A DNA stretch of 64,000 nucleotides. Source: an uncultured Bacteroidia bacterium. GTDB lineage: Bacteria; Bacteroidota; Bacteroidia; Bacteroidales; UBA932. The first letter of the stretch is position 1; every line of letters starts with the position of its first letter. Where the stretch lies: assembly GCA_902782225.1 (NCBI GenBank), contig CACZMF010000005.1, forward strand, positions 62,001 through 126,000, in the 5' to 3' direction. The notes under the pieces are model-generated. The model was given only the letters and a program-made list of their open reading frames with translations, searched no databases and was not told the origin of the DNA. Below are positions 26,041 through 33,801 of the stretch, piece by piece. Both the position numbers and the translations under genes were made by a program.

Positions 26041-27519
26041 ATGGCAAAAGAGGTTACTAAACGAGCCGAAAATTATTCCCAATGGTACAACGACCTGGCC
26101 CTGAAGGCGGATCTCGCCGAGCAGTCCGCAGTGCGCGGATGTATGGTCATAAAGCCCTATGGCTACGCCATTTGGGAGAAAATGCAGTCGCTGCTTGACG
26201 CAAGATTCAAGAAAACCGGAGTCCAGAACGCATACTTTCCCCTCTTCATCCCCAAATCCTTCTTCAGCCGCGAAGCCGAGCACGTGGCCGGATTCGCCAA
26301 GGAATGCGCCGTGGTCACGCACCACCGCCTGATGAACGACCCGGACGGCAACGGCATCGTAGTGGATCCTTCCGCAAAGCTGGAAGAAGAGCTCATCGTG
26401 CGTCCGACTTCCGAAACCATAATCTGGAACACCTACAAGAACTGGATCACCTCCTGGCGCGACCTTCCCCTGCTGTGCAACCAGTGGTGCAACGTCGTGC
26501 GCTGGGAGATGCGCACCCGCCTTTTCCTCCGCACTGCCGAATTCCTCTGGCAGGAAGGCCACACGGCCCACGCCACCGCAGAGGAGGCGCAGGCCAAGGC
26601 GGAAGAGATGGTGCACGTGTATGCCGATTTCGCCCGTGAAGTCATGGCACTGCCCGTGATCGTGGGCCACAAGAGCCCCAACGAGCGTTTCGCGGGAGCC
26701 ATCGACACCCTCACGATCGAAGCCATGATGCAGGACGGCAAGGCCCTCCAGGCCGGCACCTCCCACTTCCTCGGCCAGAATTTCGCCAAGAGCTTCGACG
26801 TGCAGTTCACCAACAAGGAAGGCAAGATGGACTATGTCTGGGCAACTTCCTGGGGCGTGAGCACCCGCCTGATGGGAGCGCTGATCATGGCGCACGGCGA
26901 TGACAACGGCCTCGTGCTGCCTCCCGCCCTCGCCCCCATCCAGGTGGTGATGGTGCCTATCTACAAGGGCGACGACGAGTTCAACGCAGTGATGCAGGAG
27001 CTCGACAAGATTAAGGACCAGCTGGAGGCCCTCGGAGTGAGCGTGAAGATAGACGGCCGCGACACCCTGAGGCCCGGCTTCAAGTTTGCGGAATGGGAGC
27101 TCAAGGGAGTGCCCGTGCGTCTTGCGATGGGCGCCCGCGACCTTGCCGCCGGCACCGTGGAAGTGGCCCGCCGCGACACCCTCACCAAGGAGACCATGCA
27201 GCTGGAAGGCATCGCAGAGCATATCAAAGGCCTCCTGGACGCCATCCAGAAGAACATCTACGACAAGGCCCTCGCCTTCCGCGACGCCAATGTGGAAAAG
27301 TGCGATGACTGGGAGGAGTTCAAGGTGAAGATCCAGCAGGGCAAGTTCCTGTTATGCCACTGGGACGGCACCACCGAGACCGAGCAGGCCATCAAGGACC
27401 AGACCAAGGCGACTATCCGCTGCATCCCCGTGGACAGCTATGTCTGCGAGGAAGAGGGCCGCGACATCTATTCAGGGAAGCCTTCAAAGGCACGCGTTGT
27501 TTTTGCTATTTCATATTGA
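26041..27519 (+). CDS. proS: Prolyl-tRNA synthetase (archaeal/eukaryotic-like type)
   Basis: 492 residues, class II synthetase that charges tRNA-Pro. Seen: motif 1 region around [11 protein letters not shown], motif 2 [12 protein letters not shown]...[16 protein letters not shown] split by a loop, [13 protein letters not shown], motif 3 with [12 protein letters not shown], then the anticodon-binding domain and the C-terminal zinc-binding-like domain. The INS editing domain of the bacterial long form is absent, as expected for the short type. Followed after one base by the DUF3078 gene. Confidence 0.96.
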   Translation: MAKEVTKRAENYSQWYNDLALKADLAEQSAVRGCMVIKPYGYAIWEKMQSLLDARFKKTGVQNAYFPLFIPKSFFSREAEHVAGFAKECAVVTHHRLMNDPDGNGIVVDPSAKLEEELIVRPTSETIIWNTYKNWITSWRDLPLLCNQWCNVVRWEMRTRLFLRTAEFLWQEGHTAHATAEEAQAKAEEMVHVYADFAREVMALPVIVGHKSPNERFAGAIDTLTIEAMMQDGKALQAGTSHFLGQNFAKSFDVQFTNKEGKMDYVWATSWGVSTRLMGALIMAHGDDNGLVLPPALAPIQVVMVPIYKGDDEFNAVMQELDKIKDQLEALGVSVKIDGRDTLRPGFKFAEWELKGVPVRLAMGARDLAAGTVEVARRDTLTKETMQLEGIAEHIKGLLDAIQKNIYDKALAFRDANVEKCDDWEEFKVKIQQGKFLLCHWDGTTETEQAIKDQTKATIRCIPVDSYVCEEEGRDIYSGKPSKARVVFAISY

Positions 27520-27520
27520 T

Positions 27521-28579
27521 ATGAGGAAATTTATACTTTTGACAGGACTTCTTGCCCTCAGCGTCTCCGGCTTCGCCCAGGACGACGCCCAGAAAGCAGC
27601 CGCAGAGGCGGCCGCAGCCTTCGTGGACGCCAAGGCCGACGAAGCTGCCGCAGCCAAGCCTAAATACTGGCAGTACTCCACCGTGTTCGACATCGGCGTG
27701 AACCAGACCTCCCTGTTCAACTGGGCAGCCGGCGGATTCAACAACATCACGCTCAGCACCGGTTTCGACGGCAAGGCCTACTACGCCAAAGACCGCATGA
27801 ACTGGAAGAACCGTCTCCAGCTTCAATATGGTTTCATCTGGTCGGCAGACAAGTCGTACGTGCTCCAGAAGAGCAACGACCGCATCTATTTCGAGAGCAA
27901 GTTCTCCTACAAGACGGCAAAGGAGACCTGGAACTGGACCGCAAGCTACGATTTCCGCTCCCAGTTCACCGATTCGTATTCCAACTACGATTATCCCTTC
28001 GCCGGTGAAGACAAGCAGCATATGGACGAGCATATGAAGGAGGAAATGAAGCATATGTTCGAGGAATGGAGAAAGGGCAGCATCAAATCCACTTTCCTTT
28101 CGCCTGCCTACAACAATCTTGCAATCGGTGCCGAGTGGACGCCGGCTCCCTGGTTCAACCTCAACATTTCACACCTGACCGGCAGCGTGGTCATCGTCAC
28201 CGAGCCCGTGCTCCGCAAGCAGTACGGCATGCCCGTGACTCCCGCCACAGCCGCCGTGGATCCGGTCTACAGCGCCGCCCTGTTCCAGTTCGGTGCCTCG
28301 ATCAAGGCGAACGCCAAGTTCTCGATCAACGACAAGTTTAATTACGAGACCCAGCTGGTCGTGTTTACCGACTACCTCAACCATCCTTTCACGCAGTACC
28401 GCGTGAACTGGGACAACAAGATTGCCTGGCAGATCACTTCGTTCTTCAAGATCGGCCTGAGCACCTGGCTGCTCTACGATCCTATCGTGGAAATTGACGG
28501 CGTGAAGAGCAAGGTGCAGTTCAAGGATTTCCTGGCGTTCAACTTCACATTCGCTTTCGGCAAGAAGGATCTGAAATAA
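27521..28579 (+). CDS. DUF3078-family secreted protein
   Basis: 352 residues with a signal peptide ending at GFAQ, an Ala-rich helix (about 20-45), and a beta-strand-rich body opening with FDIGVNQTSLFNWAAGGFNN, the hallmark of the DUF3078 family, ending in FNFTFAFGKKDLK. Probably an outer-membrane beta barrel or associated protein; function unknown. Starts one base after proS and its stop overlaps the tilS start, so the three genes are likely co-transcribed. Confidence 0.85.
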   Translation: MRKFILLTGLLALSVSGFAQDDAQKAAAEAAAAFVDAKADEAAAAKPKYWQYSTVFDIGVNQTSLFNWAAGGFNNITLSTGFDGKAYYAKDRMNWKNRLQLQYGFIWSADKSYVLQKSNDRIYFESKFSYKTAKETWNWTASYDFRSQFTDSYSNYDYPFAGEDKQHMDEHMKEEMKHMFEEWRKGSIKSTFLSPAYNNLAIGAEWTPAPWFNLNISHLTGSVVIVTEPVLRKQYGMPVTPATAAVDPVYSAALFQFGASIKANAKFSINDKFNYETQLVVFTDYLNHPFTQYRVNWDNKIAWQITSFFKIGLSTWLLYDPIVEIDGVKSKVQFKDFLAFNFTFAFGKKDLK

Positions 28580-29508
28580 TGAAAGTGCTTCTCGCAGTCA
28601 GCGGCGGCATTGATTCAATGTATATGCTCCACAGGGCCCCCGATCTTTTTCCGGGGGCTTCTTTGGCAGTCGCCCACTGCAATTTCCGCCTGCGGGGAGC
28701 CGAATCGGACGGCGACGAGGCATTCGTGCGCGAGGAATGCGAGAAGGCCGGGCTGACGCTCTTCGTGAAGCGTTTCGACACGTCCGCCCACGCTTCTGCG
28801 AACGGCATTTCCATCGAGATGGCGGCCCGCGAGCTTCGCTACGCCTGGTTCCGGGAGCTGTGCAGGGAGCACGGTTTCGATGCCGTGGCCACCGCCCACA
28901 ACGCCAATGACAATGCCGAGACCCTGATACTCAATCTGCTGCGCGGCACCGGCACCAAGGGCCTTCGGGGTATTCCTGATCACGGCTCCATTGTACGGCC
29001 GTTGCTGGGAGTGACGAGGGACGAGATTCGGGAATGGATGGAGCGGCACGGTTTCGAGTGGCGGGAGGACAGCACGAATGCGGAGAGCGAGGTCAAGAGG
29101 AACAAGATCCGCAACCGGGTGTTCCCGGTGTTCGCCGAGATCAATCCTTCGTTTGTCCGCACTCTCGGGGAGGATATCGAAAGGATCCGCCAGACGGACG
29201 ATATCGCTGATGATTATTTTCGTGAAGCTGCAGCCCGCATCGTGAAACATGCCCCGGAGGCCGCCTCAGGGGCGATTCTGGAGATCAGCGTCCCGGGGCT
29301 CCTCGCCCTTAAGCACTGGCGCTACGTGCTCTGGCGCACCATCGAAGACTACTCGTTCAGCGCCGAGACCTTCGCAAAGCTCTGCGAGCTCCTCGACCGC
29401 TACCGCACCTCCCCCCTCGGCACCGTCACCCTCAGCGGCAAAACATTCCAGTCCCCGGGTCACCAGCTCACCGCCCGCCGCAAGCACCTCCTGCTGACCC
29501 TCCGGTAG
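28579..29508 (+). CDS. tilS: tRNA(Ile)-lysidine synthase TilS, short form
   Basis: 309 residues. Converts C34 to lysidine in the AUA-decoding tRNA-Ile. Seen: PP-loop SGGIDSMYM near the N-terminus, HCNFRLRGAESDGDE, ATAHNANDNAETLILNLLRGTG and PLLGVTRDEI. The family in this phylum is often about 430 residues with a C-terminal TilS_C domain; here the frame ends soon after the second helical domain. Overlaps the DUF3078 stop (TAATG). Last high-GC gene before the AT-rich island. Confidence 0.93.
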   Translation: MKVLLAVSGGIDSMYMLHRAPDLFPGASLAVAHCNFRLRGAESDGDEAFVREECEKAGLTLFVKRFDTSAHASANGISIEMAARELRYAWFRELCREHGFDAVATAHNANDNAETLILNLLRGTGTKGLRGIPDHGSIVRPLLGVTRDEIREWMERHGFEWREDSTNAESEVKRNKIRNRVFPVFAEINPSFVRTLGEDIERIRQTDDIADDYFREAAARIVKHAPEAASGAILEISVPGLLALKHWRYVLWRTIEDYSFSAETFAKLCELLDRYRTSPLGTVTLSGKTFQSPGHQLTARRKHLLLTLR

Positions 29509-29534
29509 CTGTTTGATTATTCCGGCAAAACTCT

Positions 29535-29542
29535 TATCTTTG
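29535..29542 (+). promoter_or_regulatory. Promoter -7 box of structured RNA A
   Basis: TATCTTTG fits TAnnTTTG; a transcript from about 29548 would cover all the hairpins up to the T tract at 29771. Confidence 0.55.
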
Positions 29543-29547
29543 CATTG

Positions 29548-29776
29548 TCTTTATAGACGCTACAAATTTGTACACCGTGGTACCCAGAGTCCACAAAGCG
29601 AGTTAGGTTATATCGTGCCCGGCTCGCTTTGTGCGTTAAAAGAGGATACCTTAATAGTTGGCAACGCCCTGCCGGAGCTAATGGCGCAAAAGTGCTCCCA
29701 GGTTTCTGGATAGGAATCTGGTAATCTATTTAGGGCAAGAATCAGGGAGTCCGTCACCGGCGGCGTTGCCTTTTTT
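29548..29776 (+). ncRNA. Putative structured leader RNA A with terminator, upstream of a nuclease-like gene
   Basis: About 229 bases without credible coding potential. Hairpins visible: an 11-bp perfect stem (29592-29602 with 29623-29633, CACAAAGCGAG/CTCGCTTTGTG) and a long closing stem (GGCAACGCC-CT-GCCGG at 29660-29675 with CCGGC-GGCGTTGCC at 29757-29770) followed by six T, ending 11 bases before the next gene's ATG. Inside lies the motif CTGGATAGGAATCTGGTAA (29706-29724) plus CAAGAATCAGGGA, shared with RNA B. Either an attenuator-type leader or an independent RNA partner of the downstream gene. It does not match an RNA family I know. Confidence 0.6.
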
Positions 29777-29787
29777 AGCTTAAACTG

Positions 29788-30321
29788 ATGAAGAAAAGAC
29801 TTGTTTTGCCAAACGAGGCCAGTAATGGGGAGCAGAATAATGACTATTTGCAAGACTTAGCATTTGGGGAAAGACTGTTGATTCATTGTGATGCCGATAA
29901 AAGAGAAGTACATAAGAATATTCTGGCTGCTTGTGTCATTCTCGGTACTTTCCTCACCACGATGATTCGTATTAGGCCTCATCGCCTTGAATATGGCGTA
30001 AAGAATCCAGAATATGAGATTGATGGCCTGCTTGCTGATAGAAAAGGAATAGAAAGTGAGAAAGGAATCAAGTGGGGGTTTATCTCTGCAATCAAACAAG
30101 GATGTAAGGTTGTGGTGATAGATTTAAATGATAGAATGTATAGTAAACCACTGAGGATCAACACTATATCCAAAATGATCCGATGGCGTCGCAAGGACTT
30201 TGAGCAAGGAAAGATTCTCAGATGCTATATCGTTTATCATTGCCGAGCAATAGTAGTCGAGAATGAAGACATCCTTGATCTTGAGCAAATTAGAACTATA
30301 ATAAAAAAATTGAAGCCGTAA
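29788..30321 (+). CDS. Small protein resembling CdiA-C/polymorphic-toxin nuclease domains
   Basis: 177 residues, AT-rich, no signal peptide. The C-terminal half has the pattern KNPEYEIDGLLADRKG ... AIKQGCKVVVIDLND ... ILRCYIVYHCRAIVV, which recalls the tRNase/BECR-type C-terminal domains of CdiA and phage head-associated toxins (conserved Asp-rich strand, Lys, then a hydrophobic VVIDL strand). Family assignment is by eye only. Preceded by structured RNA A whose terminator ends 11 bases before the ATG; followed by structured RNA B and a small unknown gene. A toxin or defence nuclease is possible; a decayed mobile-element gene is the alternative. Confidence 0.5.
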   Translation: MKKRLVLPNEASNGEQNNDYLQDLAFGERLLIHCDADKREVHKNILAACVILGTFLTTMIRIRPHRLEYGVKNPEYEIDGLLADRKGIESEKGIKWGFISAIKQGCKVVVIDLNDRMYSKPLRINTISKMIRWRRKDFEQGKILRCYIVYHCRAIVVENEDILDLEQIRTIIKKLKP

Positions 30322-30461
30322 CAAGTACGGCCTCAAGATAGACGCCACGGCTTGAAGTTATCGCGCCTTTGCGGGCTCATCTGATGCAAAGATAGTAACT
30401 TTTTGGGGATTGACAAATTAATTACATATCCATTTAGAGCGCGATTATTTAATACTTTTAT
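30322..30461. other. AT-rich gap between the nuclease-like gene and RNA B
   Basis: Contains a hairpin right at the gene end (GCCGT-AACAAGT-ACGGC, 30314-30330) without a T tract. A plus-strand TATATTTG marks the start of RNA B. No gene seen. Confidence 0.5.
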
Positions 30462-30469
30462 TATATTTG
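30462..30469 (+). promoter_or_regulatory. Promoter -7 box of structured RNA B
   Basis: TATATTTG, exact consensus, followed by a TGTCC-TTTG-GGACA hairpin at the predicted 5' end of the transcript. Confidence 0.6.
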
Positions 30470-30474
30470 CGGTT

Positions 30475-30706
30475 GTCCTTTGGGACATTACATAATGATG
30501 AAAGTGTTTTCGCTTTGATCCTTGGATAGAAATCTGGTAAATTTCATCAAGAACAGGGATAAGCAGATCACTCCCATCGCCTTGCGTGGTGCTTTGTGCC
30601 GTTCCGTGCACATCGCCATAATTGGTGTGGAGTATCGTTTATTTGTTCTTGGGCTTACCAGAGCCTCTATCCAGGTAAACGAATGCTCCACACTTTTCTT
30701 TTGTTT
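30475..30706 (+). ncRNA. Putative structured leader RNA B sharing a motif with RNA A
   Basis: About 230 bases with a 5' hairpin, the motif CTTGGATAGAAATCTGGTAA at 30521-30540 and CAAGAACAGGGA at 30548-30559 (as in RNA A), and an inverted copy of the same motif at 30644-30675. A terminator-like hairpin (GTGTGGAG 30625-30632 with CTCCACAC 30686-30693, inner TCGTTTA/TAAACGA) is followed by a T-rich run. The inverted copy sits in the loop of that hairpin and can pair for about 18 bp with the upstream motif, so two alternative folds exist. A small ORF starts 39 bases further on. Confidence 0.55.
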
Positions 30707-30744
30707 AATAGCATCCGAGGGGCAGGGTGATAATACATGGAATT

Positions 30745-31068
30745 ATGTGCATAGTAATTGATCCTAAAGAAAAGATTAAAGAGTATCTCATTAAGTGGGG
30801 ATATCTACCAATTGCGAATAGTATCGGGTCTGAACACACACACGACACTCTAATTAACGCCGCCGCTTATGTGTACAACGATTTTCTTGGTGTTAATTTG
30901 GAAGAACAAGGTTGCTGTTGGGCATCCAACGTGAAAGGAAATAATCTAATTAGTATTATTTGTAATGCACTTAGCCAAATTGAAAAAGAGTTCTCCTGCT
31001 ACAATAGCAAACAAAAAAGTAATAAAGATCAGATTATTGACAAGTCTAAAGAGCTTATAAATAATTGA
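30745..31068 (+). CDS. Unknown small protein downstream of RNA B
   Basis: 107 residues from the ATG at 30745 (a GTG at 30727 would add six residues). No signal peptide, no recognised domain; mixed charge with two adjacent Cys (EEQGCCWASN) and a Lys/Asn-rich C-terminus. Low GC and codon use set it apart from the flanking core genes, as with the nuclease-like gene upstream. By analogy to toxin-immunity pairs it could be a partner protein, but nothing in its sequence shows this. Confidence 0.5.
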   Translation: MCIVIDPKEKIKEYLIKWGYLPIANSIGSEHTHDTLINAAAYVYNDFLGVNLEEQGCCWASNVKGNNLISIICNALSQIEKEFSCYNSKQKSNKDQIIDKSKELINN

Positions 31069-31157
31069 ATACATCGCAGAATAGACATACTATTCGGCAT
31101 TACTTATAAAGCTATGGCTTGTCCTATAGATAATCTAATTGAGCGTTATAATTAACC

Positions 31158-31289
31158 ATGAATAATAAAAGGCTTTATTTGCAACCAGAGTGTGCTCTTG
31201 AGCCAAACTGTTCATTACAGGGATTATTATGTCAAAGCCCAGTAGACGGCGGCTTGGAAGGCATTAATGAAGAAGATTGGGTTATATAA
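31158..31289 (+). CDS. 43-residue small ORF upstream of the fimbrillin/FISUMP lipoprotein
   Basis: Begins MNNKRLYLQPECALEPNCSL and contains SPVDGGLEG, ending EEDWVI. The layout (short basic start, LQPE, central Cys, a GG pair, acidic Trp-containing tail) is like the many 35-50-residue peptides found beside surface lipoproteins in Bacteroidales, whose role is unknown. The stop is 12 bases before the lipoprotein ATG, so co-transcription is likely. No own promoter box is obvious; an AT-rich spacer of 89 bases with an AGAATAG/CTATTC hairpin precedes it. Confidence 0.6.
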   Translation: MNNKRLYLQPECALEPNCSLQGLLCQSPVDGGLEGINEEDWVI

Positions 31290-31301
31290 CAGAATTGACT
31301 T

Positions 31302-33479
31302 ATGAAAACTTTACTCAAGTATGTTGTCTTATTTTCTGCGGCGATTCTTGACGCTGCCTGCAGTGACATTATAGAGTCTTCTGAATCCGTTTCTTCCCCC
31401 GAGAAAGAGATTATCTTGATGGCCACACGTGAAGGCCTTCAACCGGGTACCCGTTCTTTCCGTCTCGATGATGGTTCAGTCTGGTGGAATCCTGCTGAAG
31501 CGGTCAGCGTATTTTACGGAAGTGGAGCAGATGGAGGCAGCAAATTTGTGTCGATGAATACCGCTATTGCTGAGACTGTCGAACTGCAAGGATCCGTGCA
31601 GATGGCTGGTTCCGGTAAGGACTTCTGGGCGGTTTATCCTTATTCCGAGGATAATTCCTGCGACGGCTCCTCAATTACTACCGTCATTCCCGACGTCCAG
31701 ATAGGTGTTGAAGGTAATTTCTCTGGAGATGTTTTCCCTGCAGTAGCAAAGTCAAGTTCTATGACCCTCGCATTTTGGAACATTTGCGGTGGCGTTAAGT
31801 TCTTCGTCTCAAGGGGAGATATACAGTCCGTCTCCTTTAAAGGAAACAGACAAGAGGTACTGGCAGGAAAAGTGCGCGTTTCACTTAACGCTGAAGGGAT
31901 ACCTGATGTCGTAGAAGTCGTTGATGGCAAAACTGAAGTAACACTAAACGCTCCCGATGGTGGCACTTTCAAGGCTGGCAAGTACTATTATATAACCCTG
32001 CTACCGACCGCTCTTGATAGTGGTTTTACAATGACTTTTAGTACTGCCGCAGAGGTGGGCGCTGTTATGAGCAGCAACCCGCAGAGCATCAAACGCTCGG
32101 TCTTTGGTATACTGAAGAACATCGATTCAAAGGTCTATGAGTGGAATAAAATAGAGTGGGTTGATCTCGGCCTTCCGTCGGGCTTGAAATGGGCTACATG
32201 CAACATTGGAGCATCCAAGCCTGAGGAATATGGCGATTATTTTGCATGGGGGGAAACGGAACCATATTATGAGATTGGACATGCCCAGTCCGATAGCCCT
32301 GTGTGGAAAGCAGGGTGTGAGCTTGGTTATTCTTGGCCGTCTTACGTATTTGAGCTAGGCACAGATTGGTATGGCCCGTTCTCCAAATATGTCTCAAAGC
32401 CCAGTTGTGGCACAGTTGATAATAAGACTATTCTTGACCCTGATGATGATGCAGCAAGTGTAGTCTTAGGCGACGGCTGGCGGATGCCAACGGCTGAGGA
32501 TTGGACAGAACTGATGGAGAACTGCGACTGGATATGGACCACGTATAATAATGTACCTGGCTTCAGAGTTAACAGTCTCAAAGCAAGTGATAGCAATAAA
32601 AGAATTTTTCTTCCAGCAGCAGGCTACCGTTATGGCGTAAAGCTTAATGATTTGTACACTGTGGGCCACTATTGGTCTTCGTATAGGCACATTGATGATC
32701 GTGCCGTTTACTTCAATTTTTCTTATCGCAACGTCATCGGAAACAATGGTACAGAACGATGTGGTGGACTTTCAATTCGGCCCGTATACGGCGACCGAAT
32801 TCATCCGGGAGCAGTCTCTCTTAGCAATACTTCTCTCTCTTTATATGTTGGTTATTCAGAGCAATTGACAGCTACAGTTCTTCCAAACAATGCGGCAGAG
32901 AAAAGTGTTATGTGGTCTTCTGACAACACAGAGGTTGCTGTAGTTAATGAAACTGGTATAGTGAAGGCTTTAAGCCCAGGAACGGCAACTATTACAGCAA
33001 GTGCTGTTGATGGTAACGGAACGGCAACTTGCGTGATAAGCGTTGAAGAAATGACCGTCGATTGGACTTATATTGAAGGCACATGGACTGCACAGAACTA
33101 CGATAACGATGTTCCGGACGGAGATCTCTACAAGGCCCAGTTCAAGAAGATTGACGATACCACCGTTGCCCTCATCAACCTTTGGTACGGTGGCGAGGCC
33201 CTCCAAGGCACGATTACATTCGACGCAGCGACCAACTCTGCTACCATGTCCTTTCCTGCAAAGCAGGTTGTCATGGATGCTTCTACCTATGGTTATGGCA
33301 AGTTGTTGCTCATCGGCTATGACGGAGGTTGGGCATACGTTCCCGCCACCGCGATAGTGACTGCCGCCGGCATCACTCTCGGACCTTGGAACCTTCTCAT
33401 CACAGCCGGATCATATGCAGGGTCTCAGTTTGGCAGCTCCTACACTACTGTGTTCACGAAATCCTTAGTTGTTCAGTAA
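31302..33479 (+). CDS. Multidomain surface lipoprotein: fimbrillin-like, FISUMP and Big2 domains
   Basis: 725 residues. A lipoprotein signal (ILDAACSD) leads into a fimbrillin-type N-terminal region (about 35-280: WAVYPYSEDN, GGVKFFVSRGDIQSVSFKGN). Next is a FISUMP-type domain (about 287-505: EWVDLGLPSGLKWATCNIGA, YGDYFAWGETEP, GWRMPTAEDW, FLPAAGYRYG, GHYWSSYR, SIRPVYGD). A Big2 Ig-like domain follows (about 510-590: LSVGY-type strand, WSSDN, GIVKALSPGTATITA), then a C-terminal beta-rich domain of about 130 residues. Likely exposed on the outer membrane, possibly as an adhesin or fimbrial component. GC is lower than in core genes, consistent with the accessory island. Confidence 0.82.
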   Translation: MKTLLKYVVLFSAAILDAACSDIIESSESVSSPEKEIILMATREGLQPGTRSFRLDDGSVWWNPAEAVSVFYGSGADGGSKFVSMNTAIAETVELQGSVQMAGSGKDFWAVYPYSEDNSCDGSSITTVIPDVQIGVEGNFSGDVFPAVAKSSSMTLAFWNICGGVKFFVSRGDIQSVSFKGNRQEVLAGKVRVSLNAEGIPDVVEVVDGKTEVTLNAPDGGTFKAGKYYYITLLPTALDSGFTMTFSTAAEVGAVMSSNPQSIKRSVFGILKNIDSKVYEWNKIEWVDLGLPSGLKWATCNIGASKPEEYGDYFAWGETEPYYEIGHAQSDSPVWKAGCELGYSWPSYVFELGTDWYGPFSKYVSKPSCGTVDNKTILDPDDDAASVVLGDGWRMPTAEDWTELMENCDWIWTTYNNVPGFRVNSLKASDSNKRIFLPAAGYRYGVKLNDLYTVGHYWSSYRHIDDRAVYFNFSYRNVIGNNGTERCGGLSIRPVYGDRIHPGAVSLSNTSLSLYVGYSEQLTATVLPNNAAEKSVMWSSDNTEVAVVNETGIVKALSPGTATITASAVDGNGTATCVISVEEMTVDWTYIEGTWTAQNYDNDVPDGDLYKAQFKKIDDTTVALINLWYGGEALQGTITFDAATNSATMSFPAKQVVMDASTYGYGKLLLIGYDGGWAYVPATAIVTAAGITLGPWNLLITAGSYAGSQFGSSYTTVFTKSLVVQ

Positions 33480-33688
33480 TTCTAAGTCTAGTTGCCGACC
33501 AATAAATGTCATGGATTGGTTTGATAATATAGATGTGAACGAGAATAAGGACTATGGTAAGAAACTTGTATCCGTTCTGCTTAAATAAGCGTTCAAGGTC
33601 AGTTTTTAGCTTGGGGACCTTGAACGCCAATTTATATTTTGTCGGACGCTTACTCCATAAGACACAGGTAAAACCCTCCAATTTGCTA
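33480..33688. other. Gap after the surface lipoprotein
   Basis: AT-rich. A 25-codon open frame (33512-33589, MDWFDNIDVNENKDYGKK start) may be a gene remnant; it ends on the first bases of the CAAGGTC palindrome. The 85-bp repeat follows. Nothing else supported. Confidence 0.45.
33589..33627. repeat. CAAGGTC palindrome family, copy 1
   Basis: Perfect 12-bp stem GCGTTCAAGGTC / GACCTTGAACGC with a 15-base loop (AGTTTTTAGCTTGGG). A near-identical hairpin in the opposite orientation is at 46515-46553, and two related ones at 44518-44552 and 46442-46476. It may act as the terminator of the surface lipoprotein gene. Confidence 0.8.
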
Positions 33689-33773
33689 CCGCTGGAAGAA
33701 TAATAATGCCAGCGGGAGCGAAAACAGGTGATAATGCTCCTCCTGGGAGGAAATCTTTGCCAGCGGGAGCAGC
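33689..33773 (-). repeat. 85-bp dispersed repeat, copy B
   Basis: Reverse complement of 2430-2514 over all 85 bases with about four mismatches. Here it lies between the 3' ends of the surface lipoprotein gene and the DPP III gene. Confidence 0.85.
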
Positions 33774-33801
33774 AAAGGCAGCGACGGTCCGGCGAAAGGC
33801 C

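Noticed and set aside
29592-29770. Integron attC site
   Set aside because: GTTAGGT occurs and hairpins are present, but no matching RYYYAAC partner or integrase is seen.
29535-30706. 6S RNA, tmRNA, RNase P RNA or retron RNA as identity of RNAs A and B
   Set aside because: None of the hallmark conserved sequences was found and no reverse transcriptase is present; the pair also share a motif not expected for these families.
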